Positions 1 to 6,657 of a DNA stretch of 10,208 bases are shown piece after piece (position 1 is the first letter of the stretch; every line of letters starts with the position of its first letter). The DNA comes from an uncultured Eubacteriales bacterium (lineage in GTDB: Bacteria; Bacillota; Clostridia; Christensenellales; DTU072): positions 1 through 10,208 of the forward strand of contig CACXDF010000128.1 in NCBI GenBank assembly GCA_902766325.1. Reading direction: 5' to 3'. The position numbers and the translations under genes were made by a program. Below the pieces are notes generated by a model that worked only from the letters and a program-made list of their open reading frames with translations, searched no databases and had not been told where the DNA came from.

Positions 1-13
1 TGTTCATATTCAC

Positions 14-42
14 ATTATAGCATATATTCATACGTAATAAAA
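14..42 (-). promoter_or_regulatory. Putative extended -10 promoter reading out of the left edge
   Basis: On the minus strand there is a perfect TATAAT (14-19) preceded by TGC, which gives an extended -10. A weak -35 (TTTTAT, 37-42) lies 17 bp upstream. A second possible -35, a perfect TTGACA at 68-73, has only a weak AATAAA partner (46-51, 16-bp spacer). The promoter lies downstream of the UPF0210 operon terminator and would drive a gene beyond the left edge. That gene is not visible, so the promoter rests on motif quality alone. Confidence 0.45.
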
Positions 43-80
43 GTCTTTATTCGTAAATCGTCGCATATGTCAATCCGCAC

Positions 81-107
81 AAAAAAAACCGTCCGAAAAA
101 AGGACGG
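81..107 (-). terminator. Rho-independent terminator of the ACT/UPF0210 operon
   Basis: Read on the minus strand, a 6-bp GC-rich stem (CCGTCC/GGACGG, arms 102-107 and 89-94) closes a 7-nt loop and is followed directly by eight T residues (88 down to 81). It lies about 50 nt past the UPF0210 stop codon. Nothing on the plus strand ends here, so it is assigned to the minus-strand operon. Confidence 0.88.
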
Positions 108-158
108 CTTTTTAAAAACAAATTTTCGATCGCGCTTAAATGAAAGAAAAAATTTTTT

Positions 159-1511
159 TCAGTTTTTATTCGCCCAAACCGGCGCAGGTATTCTTCCGCC
201 GCGAGCAATGAAGCGAGCGGGAGAGACGTTATTGACGGGCATGATTGGGGCTTCTCCGAGCAAACCTCCGAAAGTAGCGACGTCGCCTTCTTTCTTTCCG
301 CAAACGGGAATAACGCGTACGGCGGTCGTTTTGTTATTAATTACGCCGATGGCGCATTCGTCCGCGATCATAGCCGAAATAACGTCTGCCGAAGTGTCGC
401 CGGGAATGGCGATCATATCCAAGCCTACGCTGCAAATAGCCGTCATGGCTTCCAGCTTTTCTAATTTAAGGATACCTTTTGCCGCGGATTCGATCATCCC
501 GATATCTTCGCTGACGGGGATGAAAGCGCCGGACAAACCGCCCACGTGAGACGAGGCCATAATTCCGCCTTTCTTAACGGCGTCGTTGAGCAGGGCAAGA
601 CAGGCTGTCGTGCCGTAGCCGCCTACTGTGTCCACGCCGATCTCTTCCAAAATTCTGGCGACGCTGTCTCCCTTGACCGGGGTAGGAGCAAGGCTGAGGT
701 CGATAATACCGAAATTGGCGTTCAGTCTCTTGCTTGCTTCCTGCGCGACGAGTTGACCTACTCGGGTGATCTTATACGCGATTTTCTTTACTGTCTCGGC
801 AACGACGGTAAGGTCGGCGCCTTTAACCTGTTTAAGAGCGGTCTCAACAACGCCGGGGCCGCTGACGCCGACGTTTATGACGCAGTCGGCTTCGCCTACG
901 CCGTGGAAAGCGCCGGCCATAAAGGGGTTATCGTCCACCGCATTTGCAAAGACTACCAACTTGGCGCAGCCGATGCTGTCCTGATCTTTGGTCATTTCCG
1001 CGGTTTGTTTAATGATCTTACCCATCAAGGCGACGGCATCCATATTGATACCGGCTTTGGTGCTGCCGACGTTGATCGAGGAGCAGACTTTTTTCGTCTT
1101 GGTGAGCGCTTCGGGAATGGTCGATAAAAATTCTTTTTCATAGTCGGTCATACCCTTTTGTACGAGTGCGGAATACCCGCCCACGAAGTCTACGCCGATC
1201 TCGTCCGCGCACTTATCCAGCGTTTCCGCCACCTTGACGGCGCCGCCCGTTCTTGCGGTAAGGAGGCTGACGGGGGTCACGCTGATACGCTTATTGACGA
1301 TCGGTATGCCGATCTCCGCCGCGATCCGATTACAGACGGGCACGAGGTTCTTTGCTTTATTGATGATCTTATCATGGATGCGCGCGCACAGAGTGTCTAC
1401 GTCGTCGGCGATACAGTCGAGAAGAGATATCCCCATCGTCACCGTACGCACGTCGAGATGCTCGGCCGAGACCATTTTATTCGTTTCTATAACTTCGTTG
1501 ATCTGGATCAT
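159..1511 (-). CDS. UPF0210 / PFL-like (DUF711) family protein
   Basis: A 450-residue protein of the UPF0210 (DUF711) family, a widespread bacterial and archaeal family with a fold related to pyruvate formate-lyase and no agreed biochemical function. Family hallmarks are visible: GGYSALVQKGMT (residues 111-122), the block DLSLAPTPVKGDSVARILEE (271-290) followed by VGGYGTTACLALLND (296-310), and the C-terminal ARFIARGGRIPAPVWAN (432-448). The length fits the complete family. There is no signal peptide or membrane segment, so it should be cytoplasmic. The ATG is preceded by GGAG at about 8 nt. It begins 13 bp after the stop of the ACT-domain gene, and this gene order is a well-known conserved pair, so the ACT protein probably binds a ligand that controls this one. 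No glycyl-radical motif typical of active PFL was seen, so calling it a formate-lyase would be unsafe. Confidence 0.93.
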   Translation of the reverse strand: MIQINEVIETNKMVSAEHLDVRTVTMGISLLDCIADDVDTLCARIHDKIINKAKNLVPVCNRIAAEIGIPIVNKRISVTPVSLLTARTGGAVKVAETLDKCADEIGVDFVGGYSALVQKGMTDYEKEFLSTIPEALTKTKKVCSSINVGSTKAGINMDAVALMGKIIKQTAEMTKDQDSIGCAKLVVFANAVDDNPFMAGAFHGVGEADCVINVGVSGPGVVETALKQVKGADLTVVAETVKKIAYKITRVGQLVAQEASKRLNANFGIIDLSLAPTPVKGDSVARILEEIGVDTVGGYGTTACLALLNDAVKKGGIMASSHVGGLSGAFIPVSEDIGMIESAAKGILKLEKLEAMTAICSVGLDMIAIPGDTSADVISAMIADECAIGVINNKTTAVRVIPVCGKKEGDVATFGGLLGEAPIMPVNNVSPARFIARGGRIPAPVWANKN

Positions 1512-1524
1512 TTTTTTCTCCGCA

Positions 1525-1797
1525 TTAAATTCTGTGCATGGCGGTAAAGATCTGTTCGCTCTGCATACGGATATCGACGCCGATCTCCTTGCCGAGTTTA
1601 TCCAATTCTACGCAAATTTCATCAAACTCTTTCTTCGCTTCGGACAAATCGACGAGCATAATCATAGTAAAATACTTTTGCATGATGGTTTGCGAAATGT
1701 CTTCCACGTTGACGCCCAAATCGAACAAAAGTCCGCTGACTTTGGCAATAATGCCCTTTTTATCGGTACCGATAACGGAAACAATGGCTTTTTTCAT
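1525..1797 (-). CDS. ACT domain-containing protein (UPF0237 family)
   Basis: A 90-residue single ACT domain. The N-terminal pattern KAIVSVIGTDKKGIIAKVSG (residues 3-22) is the first strand, ligand-binding loop and helix of an ACT fold, with the D-x-x-G-I-I core. VNVEDISQTI (29-38) is the second strand region. ACT domains bind amino acids or other small ligands and act as allosteric sensors. This stand-alone form belongs to UPF0237 and typically precedes the UPF0210 gene, as it does here. It is first in a two-gene operon with 13 bp to the next gene. The start is supported by GGGAGG at 1806-1811, 8 nt from the ATG, and by a promoter at 1828-1856. No enzyme domain is attached, so a regulatory or partner role is inferred. 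The ligand is unknown. Confidence 0.92.
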   Translation of the reverse strand: MKKAIVSVIGTDKKGIIAKVSGLLFDLGVNVEDISQTIMQKYFTMIMLVDLSEAKKEFDEICVELDKLGKEIGVDIRMQSEQIFTAMHRI

Positions 1798-1805
1798 TGC
1801 TTTTT

Positions 1806-1811
1806 CCTCCC
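1806..1811 (-). promoter_or_regulatory. Shine-Dalgarno site of the ACT gene
   Basis: GGGAGG on the minus strand, 8 nt before the ATG at 1797. It is a near-ideal site and fixes the start. It also shows that this genome uses conventional Shine-Dalgarno initiation, a useful contrast with the two apparently leaderless genes in the window. Confidence 0.85.
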
Positions 1812-1827
1812 AACGATTATGCCAATA

Positions 1828-1856
1828 GTTATACCATATAAGTAGCTCAAAGTCAA
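1828..1856 (-). promoter_or_regulatory. Sigma-A promoter of the ACT/UPF0210 operon
   Basis: TTGACT (1851-1856) and TATAAC (1828-1833) are separated by 17 bp, with TG one base upstream of the -10. Each hexamer matches 5 of 6 consensus bases. The expected start near 1821 gives a leader of about 24 nt containing the GGGAGG site. It is divergent from the flavodiiron promoter, with 63 bp between the two -35 boxes. Confidence 0.82.
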
Positions 1857-1919
1857 CTTTTACGCCTCTACTGCCGACTGTTCTTTCATTTTGACCCTTT
1901 CCTTAAAATAATTTCAGTA

Positions 1920-1949
1920 TTGACACGCGATACATATTTCGTATAGAAT
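1920..1949 (+). promoter_or_regulatory. Sigma-A promoter of the flavodiiron/rubredoxin operon
   Basis: A perfect TTGACA (1920-1925) is followed by TAGAAT (1944-1949, 5 of 6) at 18 bp. TATAGA (1942-1947) at 16 bp is an alternative -10. The expected start is near 1956, giving a leader of about 26 nt. A perfect AT palindrome (1953-1966) covers that start and looks like an operator. Confidence 0.75.
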
Positions 1950-1952
1950 AAT

Positions 1953-1966
1953 TTTATTATAATAAA
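1953..1966. promoter_or_regulatory. 14-bp perfect palindrome at the flavodiiron transcription start, possible operator
   Basis: TTTATTATAATAAA is its own reverse complement (7+7, no spacer). It sits just downstream of the -10 and just upstream of the ribosome binding site, where a repressor would block initiation. It loosely resembles AT-rich boxes of Fur/PerR-type regulators, which control oxygen-defence genes in clostridia, but it lacks the usual central base. It is all A/T, so chance occurrence is possible. Confidence 0.35.
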
Positions 1967-1970
1967 TCAA

Positions 1971-1977
1971 GAGGTGA
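1971..1977 (+). promoter_or_regulatory. Shine-Dalgarno site of the flavodiiron gene
   Basis: GAGGTGA pairs fully with the anti-Shine-Dalgarno TCACCTC and ends 4 nt before the ATG at 1982. It fixes the start of the flavodiiron protein and implies strong translation. Confidence 0.82.
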
Positions 1978-1981
1978 ATAA

Positions 1982-3772
1982 ATGAAGATTACCAATGACA
2001 TCGTTTACGTTGGCGTCAACGACCGCAAGATCGATCTTTTCGAGGGTCAATACGACGTGCCCAACGGTATGGCGTATAACTCGTACGTCATTCTCGACAA
2101 AAAGATCGCCGTTATGGATACGGTCGACGCTTCTTTCACGCACGAATGGCTGGACAACGTAGTGGCCGCGCTCGGCGGCAGAAAGCCGGATTACCTTGTC
2201 GTGCAACACATGGAGCCGGATCACTCGGCCAATATCCTCAACTTCCTCAATGCTTTTCCTTCCGCCGTCGTCGTATCCTCGGCGAAAGCCTTTACTATGA
2301 TGCAAAACTTTTTCGGCAAGGATTTTGCCGACCGCCGCATCGTCGTAGGCGAAGGATCGACGCTGGAACTGGGCAAACACGTCCTGACTTTCGTCACCGC
2401 GCCGATGGTGCATTGGCCGGAAGTCATCATGACGTACGACAGCGCCGATAAGGTCCTTTTTTCGGCGGACGGATTCGGCAAGTTCGGCGCAACGGACGCG
2501 GACGAAGACTGGGCGTGCGAAGCGCGTAGATACTACTTCGGGATCGTAGGTAAGTACGGCGCGCAAGTCCAAGCCGTGCTCAAAAAGGCGGCGAACCTCG
2601 ACATAGAAAAGATATGTCCTTTGCACGGACCCGTTTTGACCGAGGATCTCCCTTACTATCTCAACCTATATAATATTTGGTCCTCTTATGGGGTGGAAAC
2701 GGACGGCGTTTGCATTTGCTACACTTCCGTATACGGACATACCAAAGCGGCGGTCGAACTTCTCGCCGATAAATTAAAAGCCAAAGGCTGTCCCAAGATC
2801 GCCGTAAACGACCTTGCTCGTTGCGACATGGCCGAAGCGGTGGAAGACGCATTCCGCTACGGCAAGATCGTTCTTGCGACCACCACCTACAACGCCGATA
2901 TCTTCCCGTTCATGAAAGAATTCATTCTGCATCTTACCGAGCGTAATTTCCAAAACAAAACGATCGGTTTTATCGAAAACGGAAGCTGGGCGCCCATGGC
3001 GATCAAGACCATGCAAAATATGCTGGCCGCGAGCAAAAACCTGACTTATTGCGAAAACGCCGTCCATATCAAATCGGCCGTAAACGACCAAAACAAACAA
3101 GAGATCGAAGCGCTTGCCGAAGAACTATGCAAAGAGTATCTTGCCCGTCAGGACAGCACCGCGGACAAAAACGATCTTAAAGCGCTCTTCAATATCGGGT
3201 ACGGTCTGTACGTCGTCACCAGTAGCGACGGCAAGAAAGACAACGGACTGATCGTCAACACCGTTTCTCAAGTGACCTCTACGCCAAACCGCGTCGCCGT
3301 CACCATCAACAAGCAAAACTACTCTCACCACGTCATTAAGCAGTCCGGCGTTATGAACGTCAACTGTCTCTCCGTCGACGCGCCGTTCTCCGTATTCGAG
3401 AATTTCGGCTTCCGTAGCGGGCGCACCGTGGATAAGTTCGAGAATACGGAAATCTTCCGCTCCGATAACGGACTCGTTTTCCTGCCCATGTATATCAACT
3501 CGTTTATGTCTCTGAAAGTAGAGTCTTACGTCGATCTGGGCACGCACGGAATGTTCATTTGTTCCGTCACCGAAGCCCGCGTTATCAGCAAAGCGGAGAC
3601 TATGACGTACGCATATTATCAAAATAACGTCAAACCGAAGCCGCAAACGGAAGGTAAAAAAGGATACGTCTGCAAGATATGCGGATACGTCTACGAAGGA
3701 GAAAACCTGCCGGACGACTTTGTCTGTCCCTTATGTAAACACGGTGCTTCGGACTTCGAGCCCATAAAATAA
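1982..3772 (+). CDS. Flavodiiron protein with flavin-reductase and short-spaced rubredoxin domains
   Basis: A 596-residue cytoplasmic O2 and/or NO reductase with four domains. Residues 1-235 are a metallo-beta-lactamase-like diiron domain whose ligands are all present: H76-x-E78-x-D80, H144 (PMVHWPE), D163 (SADGFG) and H215 (PLHGP). Residues 243-385 are a flavodoxin domain with the FMN-phosphate loop YTSVYGHT (247-254). Residues about 400-550 are a flavin-reductase split-barrel domain (ALFNIGYGLYVVTS). Residues 560-596 are a rubredoxin domain, C564-x2-C567 and C582-x2-C585, with only 14 residues between the pairs against 29 in the free rubredoxin next door. Known chemistry of these modules suggests electrons pass from NAD(P)H via the reductase domain and rubredoxin to FMN and the diiron site, reducing O2 to water or NO to N2O. 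The window does not show which substrate is preferred. It is first in an operon with rubredoxin, 27 bp apart. Confidence 0.95.
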   Translation: MKITNDIVYVGVNDRKIDLFEGQYDVPNGMAYNSYVILDKKIAVMDTVDASFTHEWLDNVVAALGGRKPDYLVVQHMEPDHSANILNFLNAFPSAVVVSSAKAFTMMQNFFGKDFADRRIVVGEGSTLELGKHVLTFVTAPMVHWPEVIMTYDSADKVLFSADGFGKFGATDADEDWACEARRYYFGIVGKYGAQVQAVLKKAANLDIEKICPLHGPVLTEDLPYYLNLYNIWSSYGVETDGVCICYTSVYGHTKAAVELLADKLKAKGCPKIAVNDLARCDMAEAVEDAFRYGKIVLATTTYNADIFPFMKEFILHLTERNFQNKTIGFIENGSWAPMAIKTMQNMLAASKNLTYCENAVHIKSAVNDQNKQEIEALAEELCKEYLARQDSTADKNDLKALFNIGYGLYVVTSSDGKKDNGLIVNTVSQVTSTPNRVAVTINKQNYSHHVIKQSGVMNVNCLSVDAPFSVFENFGFRSGRTVDKFENTEIFRSDNGLVFLPMYINSFMSLKVESYVDLGTHGMFICSVTEARVISKAETMTYAYYQNNVKPKPQTEGKKGYVCKICGYVYEGENLPDDFVCPLCKHGASDFEPIK

Positions 3773-3784
3773 AATAACGATAAA

Positions 3785-3790
3785 AGGAGA
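3785..3790 (+). promoter_or_regulatory. Shine-Dalgarno site of the rubredoxin gene
   Basis: AGGAGA lies 9 nt upstream of the ATG at 3800, in the 27-bp gap after the flavodiiron stop codon. I see no promoter in this gap, so the rubredoxin is expected to be translated from the same mRNA. Confidence 0.75.
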
Positions 3791-3799
3791 ACAATTATT

Positions 3800-3958
3800 A
3801 TGAAAAAGTACGTATGTGAAATTTGCGGTTACACCTATGACGAAGCTCTCGGCGATCCGGAAAACGGTATCGCTCCCGGCACTAAATTCGAAGACTTGCC
3901 GGACGACTTCGTTTGTCCCTTATGCGGCGCAGGAAAGGATTCTTTTTCCGCAGAATAA
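3800..3958 (+). CDS. Rubredoxin
   Basis: A complete 52-residue rubredoxin, the small cytoplasmic one-electron carrier with a single Fe(Cys)4 centre. It has the canonical layout: C6-x2-C9-G-Y-x-Y (CEICGYTY), GDPENGIAPGT (18-28), and L-P-D-D-F-V-C39-P-L-C42-G. The Cys pairs are 29 residues apart, as in ordinary rubredoxins. It starts 27 bp after the flavodiiron stop with its own AGGAGA site. The likely partner is that protein, or another oxygen- or peroxide-reducing enzyme elsewhere in the genome. Its LPDDFVCPLC segment is identical to the same segment of the flavodiiron protein's fused domain, which hints at relatedness or a shared docking surface. A 36-bp palindromic terminator follows 29 bp after the stop. 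Confidence 0.96.
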   Translation: MKKYVCEICGYTYDEALGDPENGIAPGTKFEDLPDDFVCPLCGAGKDSFSAE

Positions 3959-3987
3959 GAATTATTGCGTTAAAAAGAATAATAACG

Positions 3988-4023
3988 GTAAAAGCGAGGA
4001 GAAAATTTTCTCCTCGCTTTTAC
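3988..4023. terminator. Bidirectional terminator, perfect 36-bp palindrome
   Basis: Two 18-nt arms are exact reverse complements and meet without a spacer. The core GCGAGGAG/CTCCTCGC with an AAAATTTT centre is followed by TTTTAC on either strand, then by TTTTATA on the plus strand. It lies between the convergent stops at 3958 (rubredoxin) and 4054 (transporter) and can end both operons. Termination looks stronger on the plus strand, where the second T-run is closer. Confidence 0.88.
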
Positions 4024-4053
4024 TTTTATAAAAATGCGAATAAAGTGCGATTA

Positions 4054-5829
4054 TTATTGTTCGTCCGTTGCGGCGGCTTCTTCGATAATATTGGCTTCGA
4101 TCTCCTCCGCCGGCGCAAGAGGACTGATCGCCGCGGCTTCGAGAACGGGTTCAAGAACGGGTTCGGTACCGCCCGGCTCGGGAGCGGACGCGCGAGCCGC
4201 GCGGGCTTTCAGTTCTTCGATGATCTTGGCGTGCTTGGCTTCGGACAAATCGTAGAAGAAGTACGGAATGGCGGAGAGCACCTTGGCAATGACCATCAAG
4301 ATGATCGTCCAAAGGAAGACACGGTTTCTGGTGTCGTCGAAGTAAAGGATATTCCATTCCGAAGTAAAACCGATCATGGCGTAGACTGCGGGTACGATCA
4401 GACAGAGCACCCTGTTGAGCGGGTTGAACAATAATCCGAAAATGCCGGAACTGCTCTCCAGTCTTTCGCCGGACACGTACTGCTGATAGTCCCAAATATC
4501 GGGGGTCATCAGGTCGCAAGCCATAGAGCTGAAAATATTGAAGAAGTTGATGGAGCCGAGACCCAAGAACAGAATAATAATACTGTTGGTGTACACGCCG
4601 AGGATCTGCACGCCGAAAGAAAGCACCTGCAAGAAAGACATAATAAGGTAAGTCTTCTTTTTGCCCCACCGTTTGAGCGCGCCGGGCACGAACGGCAGAC
4701 CGACGGTAGCGAAGCACCCGGAAAGACCGGTCAAAATACCGAGCAGGTAGTCCTGGCGCAACGAGTACACGACCATGACGTTAAGGATGGCGATGGCGCC
4801 GCTCTGGATATTGTTGATCCAGCCGCTGATGTTTGTGATCCAGAAGTATTTATTTTTCAAAACTTCTTTCATACCCTCTTTCATGCTGACGCTGGGTTTG
4901 TGGTTTTCTTCAACAATGACGCGTTCTTTCAATCCGAAGACCTGTACCAAAACCATCGGGGTACAAATAAGAACGCCGGCGGGAATGATGAACTGATAGG
5001 TCTTAATGTTGTTGAGGCCGCCGACCAAATCGGCAAAAATGGGCAGGAGCACCATAAACAGACCGCCGACCGCGCCGGAAACGAACATTTCCCACGTTCT
5101 TATCTTGGTACGTTCTTGCGCGTTGGGCGTCATAAGGTTCATGATATTGCCCTTTTGACCGTGGAAGTTACTGAATAATCCGAAGAAGGAGAACAGCAAG
5201 TTGACCACCCATAATTTGGTGGCGTAGTCCAGATTTTTGATCGGCAAAAAGCCCATCAAAAGTATTGTGACGATGGTGGGGATACTGCCGACCAGCACCC
5301 AGGTACGGAACTTACCGAACTTTTGCGCCAGCGTACGGAATAAGAATATGTGGTAGTAAACGGAAAAGACGTTAAAGAGAAAGTACGTCGCCATTATCTG
5401 CGGGAAGGCAGGGAGTATCTTTTCCGTTCTTGCCGCCGGAATAAACAGGCACCCGATACCGAGCGCAACGCAGGCGGCGCAAATAATATGGATAAGACGC
5501 ATCGTCTTCTTCGGCGGACGCCCCAAGTTGTCGATGATGGTCATTGTCAAAATGGAGAAGAAGAAGAAAAACAGGCCAAGCAAATCTTTTACAAAGATAT
5601 CGCGGAAGGATATCCCGTACACCGCGCCCACCAAAAAGCTGGACGCCGCGAAGCTGATATACCCGAGGACGTTACCTACGCCCGTACCGCCGGAGCCGCC
5701 GATACAGAGCAAAAACAGCTCTTTATTGGAGATATAATTCCCCTCTTTGGGATGGTTCCAGTACGTTTTCAGATCGACGAAACCGCCCTTGATTTTTGAT
5801 TTTACACCGGAAAAAGAAAACCTGGCCAT
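4054..5829 (-). CDS. MFS transporter, GPH (MelB-like) sugar:cation symporter family
   Basis: A 591-residue multipass inner-membrane protein with about 12 hydrophobic segments between residues 37 and 525. Family marks are the loop NLGRPPKK (101-108), TPDIWDYQQYVSGERLESS (442-460, the conserved region before helix 11) and IPYFFYDLSEAKHAKIIEEL (521-540), the typical end of clostridial GPH transporters. The family moves sugars or glycosides with Na+ or H+. The substrate cannot be read here. The N-terminal cytoplasmic stretch (1-36, with YWNHPKEGNYIS) is also usual in this group. Odd is a low-complexity Ala/Pro/Glu tail (about 546-591) with an EPVL EPVL duplication. The ATG is 3 nt from the stop of the upstream lipoprotein gene, with GGGGG inside that gene's end, so translation is probably coupled. 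Two consecutive TAA codons end it. Confidence 0.88.
   Translation of the reverse strand: MARFSFSGVKSKIKGGFVDLKTYWNHPKEGNYISNKELFLLCIGGSGGTGVGNVLGYISFAASSFLVGAVYGISFRDIFVKDLLGLFFFFFSILTMTIIDNLGRPPKKTMRLIHIICAACVALGIGCLFIPAARTEKILPAFPQIMATYFLFNVFSVYYHIFLFRTLAQKFGKFRTWVLVGSIPTIVTILLMGFLPIKNLDYATKLWVVNLLFSFFGLFSNFHGQKGNIMNLMTPNAQERTKIRTWEMFVSGAVGGLFMVLLPIFADLVGGLNNIKTYQFIIPAGVLICTPMVLVQVFGLKERVIVEENHKPSVSMKEGMKEVLKNKYFWITNISGWINNIQSGAIAILNVMVVYSLRQDYLLGILTGLSGCFATVGLPFVPGALKRWGKKKTYLIMSFLQVLSFGVQILGVYTNSIIILFLGLGSINFFNIFSSMACDLMTPDIWDYQQYVSGERLESSSGIFGLLFNPLNRVLCLIVPAVYAMIGFTSEWNILYFDDTRNRVFLWTIILMVIAKVLSAIPYFFYDLSEAKHAKIIEELKARAARASAPEPGGTEPVLEPVLEAAAISPLAPAEEIEANIIEEAAATDEQ
4141..4164 (-). repeat. 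12-bp tandem duplication in the transporter tail
   Basis: GAGAACGGGTTC (4141-4152) is followed directly by AAGAACGGGTTC (4153-4164), 11 of 12 identical. It encodes the repeated EPVL in the low-complexity C-terminal tail of the transporter. It looks like replication slippage and leaves the frame intact. Confidence 0.7.
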
Positions 5830-5832
5830 AGC

Positions 5833-6648
5833 TTATTCCCCCACGTAAGAAGGCGTAAGCGCGCTGTTTTCCATACCGGTCGCTTGCGGACGCCAACTCT
5901 TGCCGCACTCGATCGACTCTATTCTGCGTTTGGTCGTAAAAGAAGAGATTTTGGACGTTTTTGCATAAAAGCCGTAGTCGCCGATTTTCTCAAGCGTGGA
6001 CGGCAGATGCAATTCGAGCAAGCCTTCCGAGAAAGAAAAACCGTTTGCGCCGACTTCTTTCAGTCCCTCGTTCAGTTCGATATGTTCGAGACCGCCGCAC
6101 TTGAAAAAACCGAAGTCCTCCACTTTGACTACCGTCGCGGGGAAAGTGACTTTCGTCAGATGATCGCACATAAAAAAGGCGCAACTCGAGATGGTCGTCA
6201 CGCCGTCCGGAATGACGTACTCGGTGCCCGCTCTCATATTCGGGTAGGCCACGAGAACGGTCTTTTCTTTATTAAAAAGAACGCCGTCAACGGAACAGAA
6301 ATAAGGGTTTTCTTCGTCTACGACGTAGGCGGTCAGATTCCTGACCGTTCCGCAAAAAGCGCGGTATGAGATGGTTTTGACGTTTTTGCCGATCGTTATG
6401 GTTTTCAGGTATTCGGCGGCCGAGACGGCATAGTCGGCCAGTTCGACAACGGGTTTTCCGTCTATTTCCGCCGGAATGACCAATGATTCGTGACTGCTGT
6501 TACCTTTATATTCGGAAAGAGCCTTCCCCTCTTCCACGTTTTTATAGGTGATCTCGTCGTCGGTGCTGAAATAAGAACAGCCCGTAACGCCGAGAAGGCA
6601 ACACATCACGAGTATAATAATTGCCAAAATAATAGTCTTCTTATTCAT
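5833..6648 (-). CDS. BspA-type leucine-rich-repeat (LRR_5) lipoprotein
   Basis: A 271-residue predicted cell-surface lipoprotein. The signal peptide begins MNKK, has a hydrophobic core at 6-20, and ends in the lipobox V21-T22-G23-C24, so Cys24 should be lipidated. After a short linker, residues about 53-235 form LRR_5 repeats of the Treponema/BspA type: LKTITIGKNVKTISYRAFCG (81-100), the hallmark NPYFCSVDGVLFNKEKTVLV (114-133), then VIPDGVTTISSCAFFMC, VTFPATVVKVEDFGFFKC, and LHLPSTLEKIGDYGFY. Such domains mediate protein or surface binding. The ligand is unknown. It is first in an operon with the transporter, whose ATG is 3 nt past its stop, so it may assist that transporter, an inference from linkage only. 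There is no Shine-Dalgarno site: a consensus promoter sits right before the ATG, so the mRNA should be nearly leaderless. Confidence 0.88.
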   Translation of the reverse strand: MNKKTIILAIIILVMCCLLGVTGCSYFSTDDEITYKNVEEGKALSEYKGNSSHESLVIPAEIDGKPVVELADYAVSAAEYLKTITIGKNVKTISYRAFCGTVRNLTAYVVDEENPYFCSVDGVLFNKEKTVLVAYPNMRAGTEYVIPDGVTTISSCAFFMCDHLTKVTFPATVVKVEDFGFFKCGGLEHIELNEGLKEVGANGFSFSEGLLELHLPSTLEKIGDYGFYAKTSKISSFTTKRRIESIECGKSWRPQATGMENSALTPSYVGE

Positions 6649-6657
6649 AATAACTAT

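Noticed and set aside
146..160. A-run/T-run symmetry directly after the UPF0210 stop, as a terminator
   Set aside because: It has no GC stem. The hairpin at 81-107 with an eight-T tail is a far better terminator.
546..1127. Plus-strand 193-codon open frame opposite the UPF0210 gene
   Set aside because: It lies wholly antisense to a well-recognised gene, has no ribosome binding site or family resemblance, and is explained by that gene's codon pattern.
1891..1919. TTGACC at 1891 as an extra plus-strand -35
   Set aside because: No -10-like hexamer lies at 16-18 bp, while the TTGACA at 1920 has one.
1967..2626. Minus-strand 219-codon open frame opposite the flavodiiron gene
   Set aside because: Antisense to a clearly coding region. 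The translation is rich in Arg/Val/His/Asp, typical of a mirrored frame, and no start signals are present.
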